Assembly: GCA_029961745.1 (NCBI GenBank)
Contig: CP124680.1
Span: 2,170,001 to 2,234,000, forward strand
Direction of reading: 5' to 3'
DNA: 64,000 nt
Source of the DNA: Nocardioides sp. L-11A
GTDB taxonomy: Bacteria; Actinomycetota; Actinomycetes; Propionibacteriales; Nocardioidaceae
Shown here piece after piece: positions 46,280 to 54,467 of the stretch (position 1 is its first letter; the number at the start of each line of letters is the position of its first letter). A program made the translations under genes and the position numbers. Below the pieces are notes generated by a model that saw nothing but the letters and a program-made list of their open reading frames with translations, was not told the DNA's origin and did not search any database.

Positions 46280-46358
46280 GGCGGTTCTCCTTTCAAATAC
46301 GTTGATGTGGGCGTGGGAACGAGCCCGCATACCGGCGGGTCTCTGCCGACCAGTGGCA

Positions 46359-47543
46359 TCACGGTGTGTCACCTCCCGTCGCTGCTGTGCGTGGGGTCGG
46401 TGGGGTGTGTGGAGCGTCGCGGGCGTTGAGATAGTCGGCGTGGAGTTGCCCGCACGCGGCGTCGATGCCCGTGCCGAACTGCTGACGCCGGCTGACCGCC
46501 ACGCCGGCCGACCTCAGACGCGCGACGAACTCTTGGACGGTCCGGGTAGCTGGACGCCGGTACGGTGCGGTCACGCCTGCGGCTTCGTTGTAGGCGATGA
46601 CGCTGATCTTGAAAAGGTCCGGTCGTGATCGGTGCTTCACCAGGCGCGCGAGGTGTTCTGCGTGTTCGGCGCTGTCGTTGACGCCATCGATCAGCAGATA
46701 GGCCAAGAACACACGTCGGCGGGTCGCAGCCACGTGGCGGTCCAGGATGTCCACGCTGGCTTCGAGCGGGAATCGCTTCTGTAACGGGATCAGGACGGAG
46801 CGCTGGTCCGGGAACGGTGAATGGACCGAGAGAGTGATGGTGACGTGCGGGTGCTGGGCGACTAGTTGGGCCAATCGTGGCGCGAACCCGACCGTGGACA
46901 CTGTGATCCGTCGCGGGGACCAGCCGCCGACCTGCGGGTCGGTCAGCATGTCCAGTGCCGTGAAGATGCGGGGATTGGCGAGGGGTTCGCCCATGCCCAT
47001 GAAGGCGATGCTCTTCACGGGAAACGCACGGTCGCGCTGCCAAGGGGCGTAGAGCGCCTGCGCCAGGATCTCCTCGGCGTCCAGGTTCCTGACGAGCCCG
47101 ACCGCGCCGGTGGCGCAGAACGTGCAGGCCAGGCCGCAACCGGACTGCGAGGACAGGCAGATCGATGACCAGCCGTCGCGGAAGCGTGAGCGCACTGCCT
47201 CGAAATAGCCGGGCTTGTCGCCGGAGAAGAGGACCTTCTCTACGGATGTGTCTTCGCCGCTGCTCACTACCGTCGCGGGCAGGATCATCGGTCCTAGCCG
47301 TGCTTCGAGGTCGTCGCGTACGAGCCGTGGAAGGTGGCGGGCGTCGCCGAAGCGTGCGGTCCGGCCTGCGCGGAGGCCTTGGAGCAGCGCGGTGAACTGA
47401 TAATCGGGCTGACCATGCTCATCGAGCACGCGGCGAATGCGCTCTAGATGGCTGTTGGGCGGAGGAATCGGCAGTGCCGGGCTTCCCGGTCGCCGTGCAG
47501 GGATGCCGGCAGCGAGATTGGTGGGATAGCTGGGAGTGACCAC
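46359..47543 (-). CDS. cfr: Cfr-like radical SAM 23S rRNA (adenine A2503-C8) methyltransferase
   Basis: The 394-residue protein aligns by eye with Cfr along its length. NEPDYR-like HGQPDYQF precedes the [23 protein letters not shown] iron-sulfur site (Cys136, 140, 143, with Cys129 as the resolving-type cysteine). [17 protein letters not shown] and [14 protein letters not shown] follow. The methyl-carrying cysteine is Cys364 in [16 protein letters not shown]. The QFG before the last motif is as in Cfr; RlmN has RGDD. Cfr methylates A2503 at C8 and gives resistance to phenicols, lincosamides, oxazolidinones, pleuromutilins and streptogramin A. It uses a GTG start after GGAAGG, with a leader ORF 230 nt upstream. 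Confidence 0.85.
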   Translation of the reverse strand: MVTPSYPTNLAAGIPARRPGSPALPIPPPNSHLERIRRVLDEHGQPDYQFTALLQGLRAGRTARFGDARHLPRLVRDDLEARLGPMILPATVVSSGEDTSVEKVLFSGDKPGYFEAVRSRFRDGWSSICLSSQSGCGLACTFCATGAVGLVRNLDAEEILAQALYAPWQRDRAFPVKSIAFMGMGEPLANPRIFTALDMLTDPQVGGWSPRRITVSTVGFAPRLAQLVAQHPHVTITLSVHSPFPDQRSVLIPLQKRFPLEASVDILDRHVAATRRRVFLAYLLIDGVNDSAEHAEHLARLVKHRSRPDLFKISVIAYNEAAGVTAPYRRPATRTVQEFVARLRSAGVAVSRRQQFGTGIDAACGQLHADYLNARDAPHTPPTPRTAATGGDTP

Positions 47544-47571
47544 GAGGGAGAACCTTCCGGGTAGTGAGGTA

Positions 47572-47592
47572 GATCGCGCGGTGGACGCGATC
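47572..47592 (-). promoter_or_regulatory. Hairpin just upstream of the cfr-like ribosome-binding site
   Basis: GATCGCG-TCCAC-CGCGATC-type stem on the minus strand, about 28 nt before the GTG start and close to the GGAAGG ribosome-binding site. The leader ORF at 47775-47804 contains GATCGC, which could pair with the distal arm. Pairing is short (6 bp), so this is weaker than the exporter case. Confidence 0.4.
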
Positions 47593-47750
47593 GACTCAGC
47601 GGAAGGACAAAGCAGCGTGGCAGCAGCCGATGAAATTCAGTTCAAGAGCGGAATTGGACCACGGGAAGAGCGTCCAGAATGTTCCGTCGAACTGGCACGA
47701 TGTGCCTGCGGAAGACCCGTTCGCGCCGAAGACGTGGCGGTCAGCGAGGT

Positions 47751-47778
47751 CTAGCCACCGAATCCTTCCGGTGGCTAG
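47751..47778 (-). promoter_or_regulatory. Hairpin overlapping the stop codon of the cfr leader peptide
   Basis: CTAGCCACCG and CGGTGGCTAG form a 10-bp perfect stem with an 8-nt loop. On the minus strand the first arm contains the TAG stop of the leader ORF, so a ribosome held at the end of the leader would cover it. It may be an attenuator stem. Confidence 0.55.
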
Positions 47779-47804
47779 GCTCTGTCTGCGATCGGGGTCG
47801 ACAT
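47775..47804 (-). CDS. Leader peptide MSTPIADRA upstream of the cfr-like gene
   Basis: The nine-codon ORF MSTPIADRA starts 7 nt after a TAACGT -10-like box (minus strand, 47812-47817), so its message would be leaderless. Its stop lies at the foot of a 10-bp hairpin. The peptide resembles the nine-residue CmlA leader (MSTSKNADK, from memory) that senses chloramphenicol. It also resembles the second leader peptide in this window, before the cmx-like gene. Ribosome stalling here is inferred, not shown. The 432-bp gap 47544-47975 holds only this leader, the two hairpins and the terminator of the exporter gene. Confidence 0.55.
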   Translation of the reverse strand: MSTPIADRA

Positions 47805-47899
47805 GACGTCCACGTTAGCACGCGACGCCCGGCCGGTGCTACCGCATAGGTGCTTGCCGCCCGCGGACACGCGTCGTCCACGACAGCGACGAGCTGGCC

Positions 47900-47937
47900 C
47901 CGGCGGTGGGTCCGAGCCTTGTCAGACCCACCGCCGG
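47900..47937 (-). terminator. Terminator of the exporter gene
   Basis: CCGGCGGTGGGTC and GACCCACCGCCGG form a perfect 13-bp stem with a 12-nt loop, 39 nt after the exporter stop at 47976. It separates exporter transcription from the cfr-like leader. Confidence 0.75.
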
Positions 47938-47975
47938 ATGCACATTTCAGGTCGGGCCGCAACCAGCGTGTCCGC

Positions 47976-49157
47976 TCAGGCCACGGGTACTGTCGTCCGC
48001 GGCCGATCTGCACGGGCGCGTCTCGTGGCCCACCCGAGGCCGACGGTGCCAAGCACCAGGAGCGCGCTGACCGCGAGCGGACCGCGCACGCCGACCAGCT
48101 CGATCGCCACCCCGCCGGCGATCGGCCCGATGACCGCGCCGAGGTTCATCGCGACCGTGGCGAAGGAGCCGCTCATGGACGGCGCCTCGCCCGCGGTTGC
48201 CATGATCCGACCGATCAGCGTGCTGCCCAGCGCGAAGGAGAGCGCCCCGAGGAGCAGCGCCAGCACCCACACCACCGGCTGGCTATCGACCATCACCGTC
48301 AGCAGCGCCCAGCCGAGCACCAGCAGCGGTCCGGTCACCAGGATCACCTCGCGCCAGCTCCGGTCCGCGAGCCGACCCGCCGCGGTCACACCGCAGAACG
48401 CGCCGAGACCGAACACCCCCAGCAACAGAGGCACCAGGGTTTCGCTGACCCCGGCTCGTGTGCCGGCGATGACGGCGAGGTAGGTGAAGGAGCAGAACGT
48501 GGCCGCGTTGACCAGGACCCCCATGACGATGTTCAGCTGGACCGGCCGCAGCCGCAACGTCCGCAACTCACCGGTCAGAGACCGTCGTGCGACAGCGTGG
48601 TCCGTCTGCACGGCACGTGTCGGGGTGGCGATGAGCACCGCGATCAGCGCGGGCACCGAGACGAGGGCGATCGCCCACAAGGTGGCCCGCCAGCCGAGGG
48701 CGTTCCCGACGAACGCTCCCGCCGGGACACCGGCGATCAGGGCCAGCGTTGTGCCGCCGAGGATGACCGCCAGTGCGCGGGCGCGGGAGTGAGCCGGGAC
48801 GAGGTGCGTAACCGTGGACAGGGCGACCGCGAGGAAGCCCGCGTTCGCCAGCGCCGCCACGACCCGGGTGGCGAACAGGAGCCCGAAGCTCTCCGCCGCG
48901 GCGCCGACGACGTGCGCGAGGATGAACAGGGCAAGGAACCCGCTCATGGTCCAGCGAGGCGAGAGCCCACGACCGACCGCGGCCATGACAGGTGCTCCCA
49001 GCGCCATGCCGACCGCGAAGGCTGAGGTCAGCAGACCGGCCTGCGCGAGCGAGATATCGAGGTCGCCGGCGATGCCGTGCAGCAGACCGGCCAGGACGAA
49101 CTCAGAGGTGCCCTGCGCGAACACGGCGAGGGCAAGGATGTACAACACAATGGGCAT
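47976..49157 (-). CDS. cmx: Chloramphenicol/phenicol exporter, Cmx/CmlR-type MFS protein
   Basis: The 393-residue MFS protein has 12 predicted helices and the Cmx-type N-terminus: LYILALAVFAQGTSEFVLAGLL, AGLLTSAFAVGMALGAPVMAAVG and TRVVAALANAGFLAVAL. These match the Cmx/CmlR/CmrA family of actinobacterial chloramphenicol exporters. The ATG at 49157 has GGAAGG 9 nt upstream. Its leader contains a short ORF and a segment complementary to the sequence next to the ribosome-binding site, as in drug-induced attenuation. It neighbours a Cfr-like gene that also gives phenicol resistance. Confidence 0.85.
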   Translation of the reverse strand: MPIVLYILALAVFAQGTSEFVLAGLLHGIAGDLDISLAQAGLLTSAFAVGMALGAPVMAAVGRGLSPRWTMSGFLALFILAHVVGAAAESFGLLFATRVVAALANAGFLAVALSTVTHLVPAHSRARALAVILGGTTLALIAGVPAGAFVGNALGWRATLWAIALVSVPALIAVLIATPTRAVQTDHAVARRSLTGELRTLRLRPVQLNIVMGVLVNAATFCSFTYLAVIAGTRAGVSETLVPLLLGVFGLGAFCGVTAAGRLADRSWREVILVTGPLLVLGWALLTVMVDSQPVVWVLALLLGALSFALGSTLIGRIMATAGEAPSMSGSFATVAMNLGAVIGPIAGGVAIELVGVRGPLAVSALLVLGTVGLGWATRRARADRPRTTVPVA

Positions 49158-49168
49158 GAAAATGCCTT

Positions 49169-49358
49169 CCGAAGCAAGAGATGACGAAAGTGAACGACGC
49201 GGTCGGCACCGCAGGCGCTTCGTATGCGTGAGGATTCACAAAGACAGCGCCGCCCGACAGGGCGTGCGCTGGGAATCAGGAAGGAACTACAGCATCTCGG
49301 GCTACCGGCGGACCGATAGCCCCACTCTGCTTGCTTCGGGAGAACTCACGAAGCAAGC
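49169..49358 (-). promoter_or_regulatory. Predicted RNA switch in the exporter leader
   Basis: On the minus strand CCGAAGCAAG (complement of 49330-49339) is an exact 10-bp match to CTTGCTTCGG (complement of 49169-49178), which abuts GGAAGG, the ribosome-binding site. A third copy, GCTTGCTTCG (49349-49358), forms an alternative 10-bp inverted repeat with the same segment but overlaps the predicted promoter. The leader ORF at 49302-49349 covers the central segment. A ribosome paused there would free the exporter start. The other bases of 49158-49468 show no gene. Confidence 0.65.
49302..49349 (-). CDS. Leader peptide VSSPEASRVGLSVRR upstream of the exporter gene
   Basis: The 15-codon ORF begins at a GTG 6 nt after TGGTACGCT, an extended -10 box, giving a leaderless leader mRNA. 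Codons 4-7 (Pro-Glu-Ala-Ser) form the strand that can pair next to the exporter ribosome-binding site. The first residues MSSPEASR parallel MSTPIADR of the cfr leader. No protein-level conservation can be checked here, so the call rests on structure, position and the second leader. Confidence 0.55.
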   Translation of the reverse strand: MSSPEASRVGLSVRR

Positions 49359-49468
49359 GTACCAGGCCACAGACGGCGGATTTTGCATCGCAACCAATCG
49401 CCAACCTCTGTGCGGGCGGCTACCTACCGGTGGTGACGGCCGACTGGCAGCACCGTTCGCCAGGAGTG

Positions 49469-50552
49469 TCACCTGCTAGAGGTGAGCGCCGCCGCTGCCT
49501 GCAACGGCAGCACTCCATTGCCGAGCGCCGCGATCTGCTGATTCGGGGCGAGCCTGTGTCCAGAGTCGGTGACCCAGCCTGCGGGGAGGCCCATGAGCCA
49601 CTCCGCGAACTCCGATGCTGGCCGTGGTCCAATGTCGTCGTTCAGGAGGACTGGTGCCGGGGCTGTTCGGCCGGTGATGTGTTCCCATCGGGCGATGGCG
49701 TCGGCGTAGCGTCCCCATTGTCGAAGCTGTGCTCGATCAGCGACCACAGCGTCTCTGACTCGTCGTTCTTGTTCGGTAAGCCATCGGGTCCGTGCAGAGC
49801 CAGGTCGATGACCTGGTGTGACAGCGCGATCGTGCCCCGTCTGGCACGCACCCGGTCCAGGGCCTCCCCACCGCGGGAGGAGTCCGGGGCCAACGGAGTG
49901 CGGAACAGGGTCTTGGGGATGGGCGAGGATGAAGATGCGAAACCGGTGGTGAGAAGCGCCGACAAGCGAAGCCGGTAGGCCGACCCATCGTGCGTCTCGC
50001 CGCAGGTCGACCAGATCGCCGAGAACGGCGCCAAGAGCCCTCAGAGGTCGGGTTGCATCGTCTCCCAGATGCCGCGGGTCGGGTTCCAGATAGCGAAGGG
50101 TTGCGGCCGCATCCTGCTCGGGGGTTGCGTTACCAGAGTTGCGTTGTTCATGGTCGGTGCCTTCCGAGGTGATGCGCTGGGCTGGGGTGGACAGCAACCC
50201 GCGGACGTTCTCGATCACCACGAGCCGGGGTTGCAATGCCTCGATCGCGGCGGCCATGTGGGACCGGAGCCCAGCGGCCGCGCCAGGAGTGAGACCGGCG
50301 CGCTTGCCGACCGTCGATACGGACTGGCAGGGGAACCCGCCGCAGAGGATGTCCACCGGCTTGACCGCATGCCAGTCGATGGTGGTGATGTCCCCGAGGT
50401 TCGGAGGCTCGGGCCAGTGGTCGGCGAAGACGCGGGCGACGGGTTCATTGAGTTCCGAGAACCAGACGGTCTCGGCGTTGAAGACGTGCTCGACGGCGAG
50501 GTCGAGCCCGCCGTGCCCGGAGAACAGCGACCGACCCGCAGACGATGCCCAT
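49469..50552 (-). pseudogene. C5-cytosine DNA methyltransferase broken by a frameshift near the start
   Basis: The in-frame 3' part (from 50356) has the catalytic GGFPCQSVSTVGKRAG, the IENVRGLL motif and the C-terminal NQQIAALGNGVLPLQAA, so it is a DNA cytosine-5 methyltransferase. Motif I reads SLFSGHGGLDLA in a frame that meets a stop just upstream without a usable start. The ATG at 50552 (MGIVCGS) is in another frame. The join contains CGACCGAC (50528-50535). Removing one 4-bp unit restores a complete N-terminus MGIVCGSLFSGHGGLDLA. Residual translation from the GTG at 50356 would lack motif I and be inactive. Confidence 0.8.
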
Positions 50553-50858
50553 CAGAAGGGTTGTGGTCGTGCATGTGGGCTCCGGCAGCTCGGTGACCCC
50601 GGACCCGAACCCCTCACGGAGCCCTTCGCCGGGCTGATCACCTGGCAGGTGCACGACTCCGCTCAACCGCCGCCGACGCCTCGCTGACGACACGACAAGG
50701 CACGCCCACTCCCGGCCGTCGGGCCGAGACCGATCCGCCTCGCGTTCCGCCCGTCGTCGGAGCTGCCACGCGTCTTGCAGGTCGAGGTTTGTCAACCAAA
50801 GTTGACGGCGCGTTCGCGCGGTCAACGCCCGCTCACCTGATCGTCGAAAGGCGGTGGC
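50553..50858. other. Intergenic region between the methyltransferase and relaxase genes, candidate oriT
   Basis: The 306-bp gap is divergent and directly precedes the MobF relaxase gene, a common place for oriT. It contains CAGGTGCAC (50646-50654) and a perfect inverted repeat GTCAAC-CAAA-GTTGAC (50791-50806). A third GTCAAC lies at 50820-50825, and TTGACG could be a -35 box. No gene is seen. The nick site cannot be named. Confidence 0.35.
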
Positions 50859-53800
50859 ATGGTGACGGTCTCGATGCGCGTGATGTCGGCGGGCGATGGC
50901 TACAAGTACCTGCTGCGCACGATCGCGGCCGTGGACGGCGACCGCGAGTTGTCCACGCCTTTGACGAGGTATTACGTGGAGGCGGGTACACCGCCGGGCC
51001 AGTGGCTCGGGTCCGGCGTCGTCTCACTCGGCAAGGGGCAGCTCGCGGTTGGTGATCGGGTTTCGGAGGCCCAGCTCCAGCTCTTGATGGGCATGGGCCG
51101 TGACCCGATCACCGGCGACTCACTCGGGCACGCGTTCCCCGCCTACAAGTCCGTGCCGGAACGAATCGAGGCCCGGATCGCCGATCTCGACCCGGGCCTG
51201 AGTCCGGGTGCGAAGGGTGAGGCGGTCGCGCGGATCGAGGCTGAGGAGACCGAGCGCGGCAGACGGCGCGCGGTGGCCGGGTTCGACTTCACCTTCTCGG
51301 TCCCGAAGTCCGCCTCGGTGTTGTGGGCGGTCGCCGACGCGGGGACGAAGGCGCTCATCGGTGAGGCGCATCATGCGGCGGTTGCGGAGGTGGTTGCGTT
51401 CATGGAGCGCGAGGTCGCAGCCACCCGCTCGGGTGCAACCGCCGGTAACGGTGCTGTTGCGCAGGTCGACGTCACGGGGTTGGTGGCGACGGCGTTCGAT
51501 CACTTCGACTCGCGCGCCGGCGACCCGCACTTGCACACTCACGTCGTCATCTCCAACAAGGTGCAGACCGCGTTCGACGGCAAGTCGCGGAGCTTGGATG
51601 GTCGGCCGATGCATGCTGCCGTGGTCGCCCTGTCGGAGCTGCACGAGGCGGTGTTCGCCGACCACATGACCCGCACCTTCGGCGTCGAATGGGAAGCCCG
51701 CGACATGGGGCGAGACCGCAACCCGGCGTGGGCAGTCAGCACCGTCCCGGAGGAGCTGGTCCAGGAGTTTTCCACCCGTTCCCGGCACATCGACGCCGAG
51801 AAGAACAGACTCATCGCCGAGTACGTCGCCAAGTACGGCCGCCAACCCTCCACAGCCACGATCATCAAGCTCCGCGCCCAAGCTACCCTCGCCACGCGCC
51901 CGGAGAAGAAGGTGCGGTCGCTGGCCGACCTGACTGCCGAGTGGCGCACCCGCGCCACCGGCGTGCTCGGCCACGACGCCGCCGGATGGGCACGCACGAT
52001 CACCGACAACGACAAGACGCTGCTGCTGCGAGCCGATGACGTGCCACTGGATGCGATCGTCGACCTCGGTCAGTCGGTGGTCGAGGTGGTGGGTGAGAAG
52101 CGCTCCACGTGGCGCAGGTGGAACCTGATGGCCGAGGCGTCCCGGCAGACGATGGGTTGGCGCTTCGCCACCATGCAAGACCGCGAAGCAATCGTCGGCA
52201 TGATCGCCGAGGCCGCCGAACAGGCATCGTTGCGGCTGACGCCGCCCGACCTCGCCACGAGCCCCGCCGCCTTCTGGCGGGTGGACGGCACGAGCGTGTT
52301 CCGGCCCAAGCACTCCACCGTGTTCTCCTCCGAGCTACTGCTGGCCGCCGAGGACCGGCTACTCGACCGCTCCCGCACCACGACCGGCCCGACGGTGCCG
52401 CTGGCGACGGTCGAGAAGATCACCGCTCGTCCCGATGCGGAGGGTCGGATGCTTGGCGAGGACCAGGCCGACGCTCTCATGAAGATCGCGGTCTCCGGCC
52501 GTGTCCTCGATGTGCTGGTCGGACCGGCCGGGGCCGGCAAGACGACGGCAATGTCCGCGCTGCGCCGGGCATGGGAGAAGGCGCACGGCGCCGGGTCCGT
52601 GGTCGGGCTCGCACCGTCCGCGGTGGCCGCGCAGGTCCTCGCCGAGGACCTCGGGATCGCGACGGAGAACACCGCGAAGTGGTGGCAGAACCACCTCGTC
52701 CACGGCGAGGACTTCCAGGCGGGTCAGCTCGTCATCATCGACGAAGCCTCCCTTGCCGGCACCCTCTCGTTGGATCGCATCGCGCACCTGGCCGAACGAG
52801 CCGGGGCGAAGGTGCTGCTGGTGGGCGACTTCGCCCAGCTCCAGTCCGTGGACGCCGGCGGCGCCTTCGGGCTCCTCGTGGGTGACCGAGACCATGCACC
52901 CGAGCTGGTCGACGTGCACCGGTTCACCAACGAGTGGGAGAAGACCGCCTCCCTCGCCCTGCGCCACGGCCGCACCGAGGTGATCGACACCTACCTCGAC
53001 CACGACCGCATCCACGACGGCGACGCCGAGGCGATGACCGACGCCTCCTACACCGCATGGCGCGCCGACCGAAACCAAGGCTTGGTGTCGGTGCTGGTGG
53101 CCGAGACCCGCGACGACGTGAGCGCCCTCAACCAGCGCGCACGTGCCGATCTGATTCTCGACGGCACGTTGAAGCCCGGCCGGGAGGTAGAACTCACAGA
53201 CGGGACCGCTGCTGGGGTCGGGGACACGATCATCACCCGCCGCAACGACCGACGCCTCCGCAACGGGAAGACCTGGGTGCGCAACGGAGACACCTGGACC
53301 ATCACCGGCGTTCGCGACGACGGCTCGATCACGATCCGCAAGACCGGCCGCCGGTTCGGCGGCTCCATCGTCCTCCCCACCGCCTACGTGGCCGATCACG
53401 TCGATCTGGGTTACGCGGTCACCGCTCACAGGGCGCAAGGGGTCACCGTCGACACCTCACACGCCCTGGTCGAGCCCACAACCACGCGGGAGAACTTCTA
53501 CGTCGCGATGACCCGCGGCAAGCACGCCAACCACGCCTACGTGATCCTCGACCGGCCCGACGAGCACGCCCACCCGCATCCGGGCGACAACCCCGACGCC
53601 ACTGGCCGGTCCGTCCTCTACGGAGTCCTGCAACACGTCGGCGCCGAGCTGTCCGCGCACGAGACCATCACCGCCGAACACGAGCATTGGGGCTCGATCG
53701 CCCAGCTCGCCGCCGAGTACGAGACCATCGCCGCCGCAGCCCAACGAGACCGCTGGGCCACCCTCATCCGCGACTCCGGGCTCACCGCCGAACAGGCCGA

Positions 53801-54410
53801 CGCCGCGATCGAGTCGGAGGCGTTCGGGGCACTCACCGCCGAACTGCGCCGCGCCGAAGCCAACCATCACGACCTCGACCGGCTGTTCCCGCGGCTGGTC
53901 GCCGCGCGCGGGTTCGCCGATGCTGACGACATCGCCTCAGTCCTGCACTACCGGGTCGCGCGCGCCACCGCACGCCCGGCCGGCTCGGGCCGCACCCGCA
54001 AGATGCCACGGCTGATCGTCGGACTGCTCCCGTCCGCGGACGGGCCAATGACCCGCGACATGCGTCACGCCCTTGATGAGCGGCGCCTGATGATCGAAGC
54101 TCGCGCTGATGCCGTGCTCGACACCGCACGCGAGACGGGCGAGTCGTGGGTGCAGCATCTTGGCGAGCCGCTCCGCGATCAGCGCCAGGCCGCTGCGTGG
54201 CGACGTTACGGGCGCGCCGTCGCGGCCTACCGCGACAGGTACGGCGTCACGGATGACCGACCGTTGGGGCCGCCGCCGCAGTCCACGGCGCAGAGCATCG
54301 ACGCCGCCCGTGCACGAGCTGCTCTCGATCGAGTACGTGGTTTCATCAACCAAGCGACCGATGTACCGCAGCATTCACCGGGACGCGAGGATGTCGAGCG
54401 CTCGTTGTAA
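50859..54410 (+). CDS. MobF (TrwC/TraA-type) conjugative relaxase with helicase
   Basis: The 1183-residue protein has an N-terminal TrwC relaxase domain: catalytic Tyr15/Tyr17 in GDGYKYLLR, and the histidine motif DSRAGDPHLHTHVVISNKVQ. The RecD-like helicase has Walker A LVGPAGAGKTTAMSAL, LVIIDEASLAGT and VTAHRAQGVTVD. The C-terminal about 350 residues are helical without a clear domain. It nicks at oriT and unwinds the transferred strand. The ATG at 50859 follows GAAAGGCGG. It is the only large plus-strand gene of the backbone. Confidence 0.93.
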   Translation: MVTVSMRVMSAGDGYKYLLRTIAAVDGDRELSTPLTRYYVEAGTPPGQWLGSGVVSLGKGQLAVGDRVSEAQLQLLMGMGRDPITGDSLGHAFPAYKSVPERIEARIADLDPGLSPGAKGEAVARIEAEETERGRRRAVAGFDFTFSVPKSASVLWAVADAGTKALIGEAHHAAVAEVVAFMEREVAATRSGATAGNGAVAQVDVTGLVATAFDHFDSRAGDPHLHTHVVISNKVQTAFDGKSRSLDGRPMHAAVVALSELHEAVFADHMTRTFGVEWEARDMGRDRNPAWAVSTVPEELVQEFSTRSRHIDAEKNRLIAEYVAKYGRQPSTATIIKLRAQATLATRPEKKVRSLADLTAEWRTRATGVLGHDAAGWARTITDNDKTLLLRADDVPLDAIVDLGQSVVEVVGEKRSTWRRWNLMAEASRQTMGWRFATMQDREAIVGMIAEAAEQASLRLTPPDLATSPAAFWRVDGTSVFRPKHSTVFSSELLLAAEDRLLDRSRTTTGPTVPLATVEKITARPDAEGRMLGEDQADALMKIAVSGRVLDVLVGPAGAGKTTAMSALRRAWEKAHGAGSVVGLAPSAVAAQVLAEDLGIATENTAKWWQNHLVHGEDFQAGQLVIIDEASLAGTLSLDRIAHLAERAGAKVLLVGDFAQLQSVDAGGAFGLLVGDRDHAPELVDVHRFTNEWEKTASLALRHGRTEVIDTYLDHDRIHDGDAEAMTDASYTAWRADRNQGLVSVLVAETRDDVSALNQRARADLILDGTLKPGREVELTDGTAAGVGDTIITRRNDRRLRNGKTWVRNGDTWTITGVRDDGSITIRKTGRRFGGSIVLPTAYVADHVDLGYAVTAHRAQGVTVDTSHALVEPTTTRENFYVAMTRGKHANHAYVILDRPDEHAHPHPGDNPDATGRSVLYGVLQHVGAELSAHETITAEHEHWGSIAQLAAEYETIAAAAQRDRWATLIRDSGLTAEQADAAIESEAFGALTAELRRAEANHHDLDRLFPRLVAARGFADADDIASVLHYRVARATARPAGSGRTRKMPRLIVGLLPSADGPMTRDMRHALDERRLMIEARADAVLDTARETGESWVQHLGEPLRDQRQAAAWRRYGRAVAAYRDRYGVTDDRPLGPPPQSTAQSIDAARARAALDRVRGFINQATDVPQHSPGREDVERSL

Positions 54411-54467
54411 GTGTGGCGCGATTCGGCACTTCCGAAGCTCGCAGTCGACTTGATCCGACTGTGAGGG

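Noticed and set aside
47536..47754. 72-codon plus-strand frame upstream of the cfr-like gene
   Set aside because: It overlaps the cfr-like start and the two leader hairpins, has no ribosome-binding site and no domain. The antisense leader ORF explains the region better.
49329..49358. Simple intrinsic terminator upstream of the exporter gene
   Set aside because: The 10-bp inverted repeat overlaps the likely -10 box and leader start and has no T tract. It is better read as part of the regulatory switch or an operator.
50445..50825. 126-codon frame running into the methyltransferase start
   Set aside because: It is the upstream continuation of the frame holding MGIVCGS. After the 4-bp duplication it leaves the methyltransferase frame, so it is debris of the broken gene.
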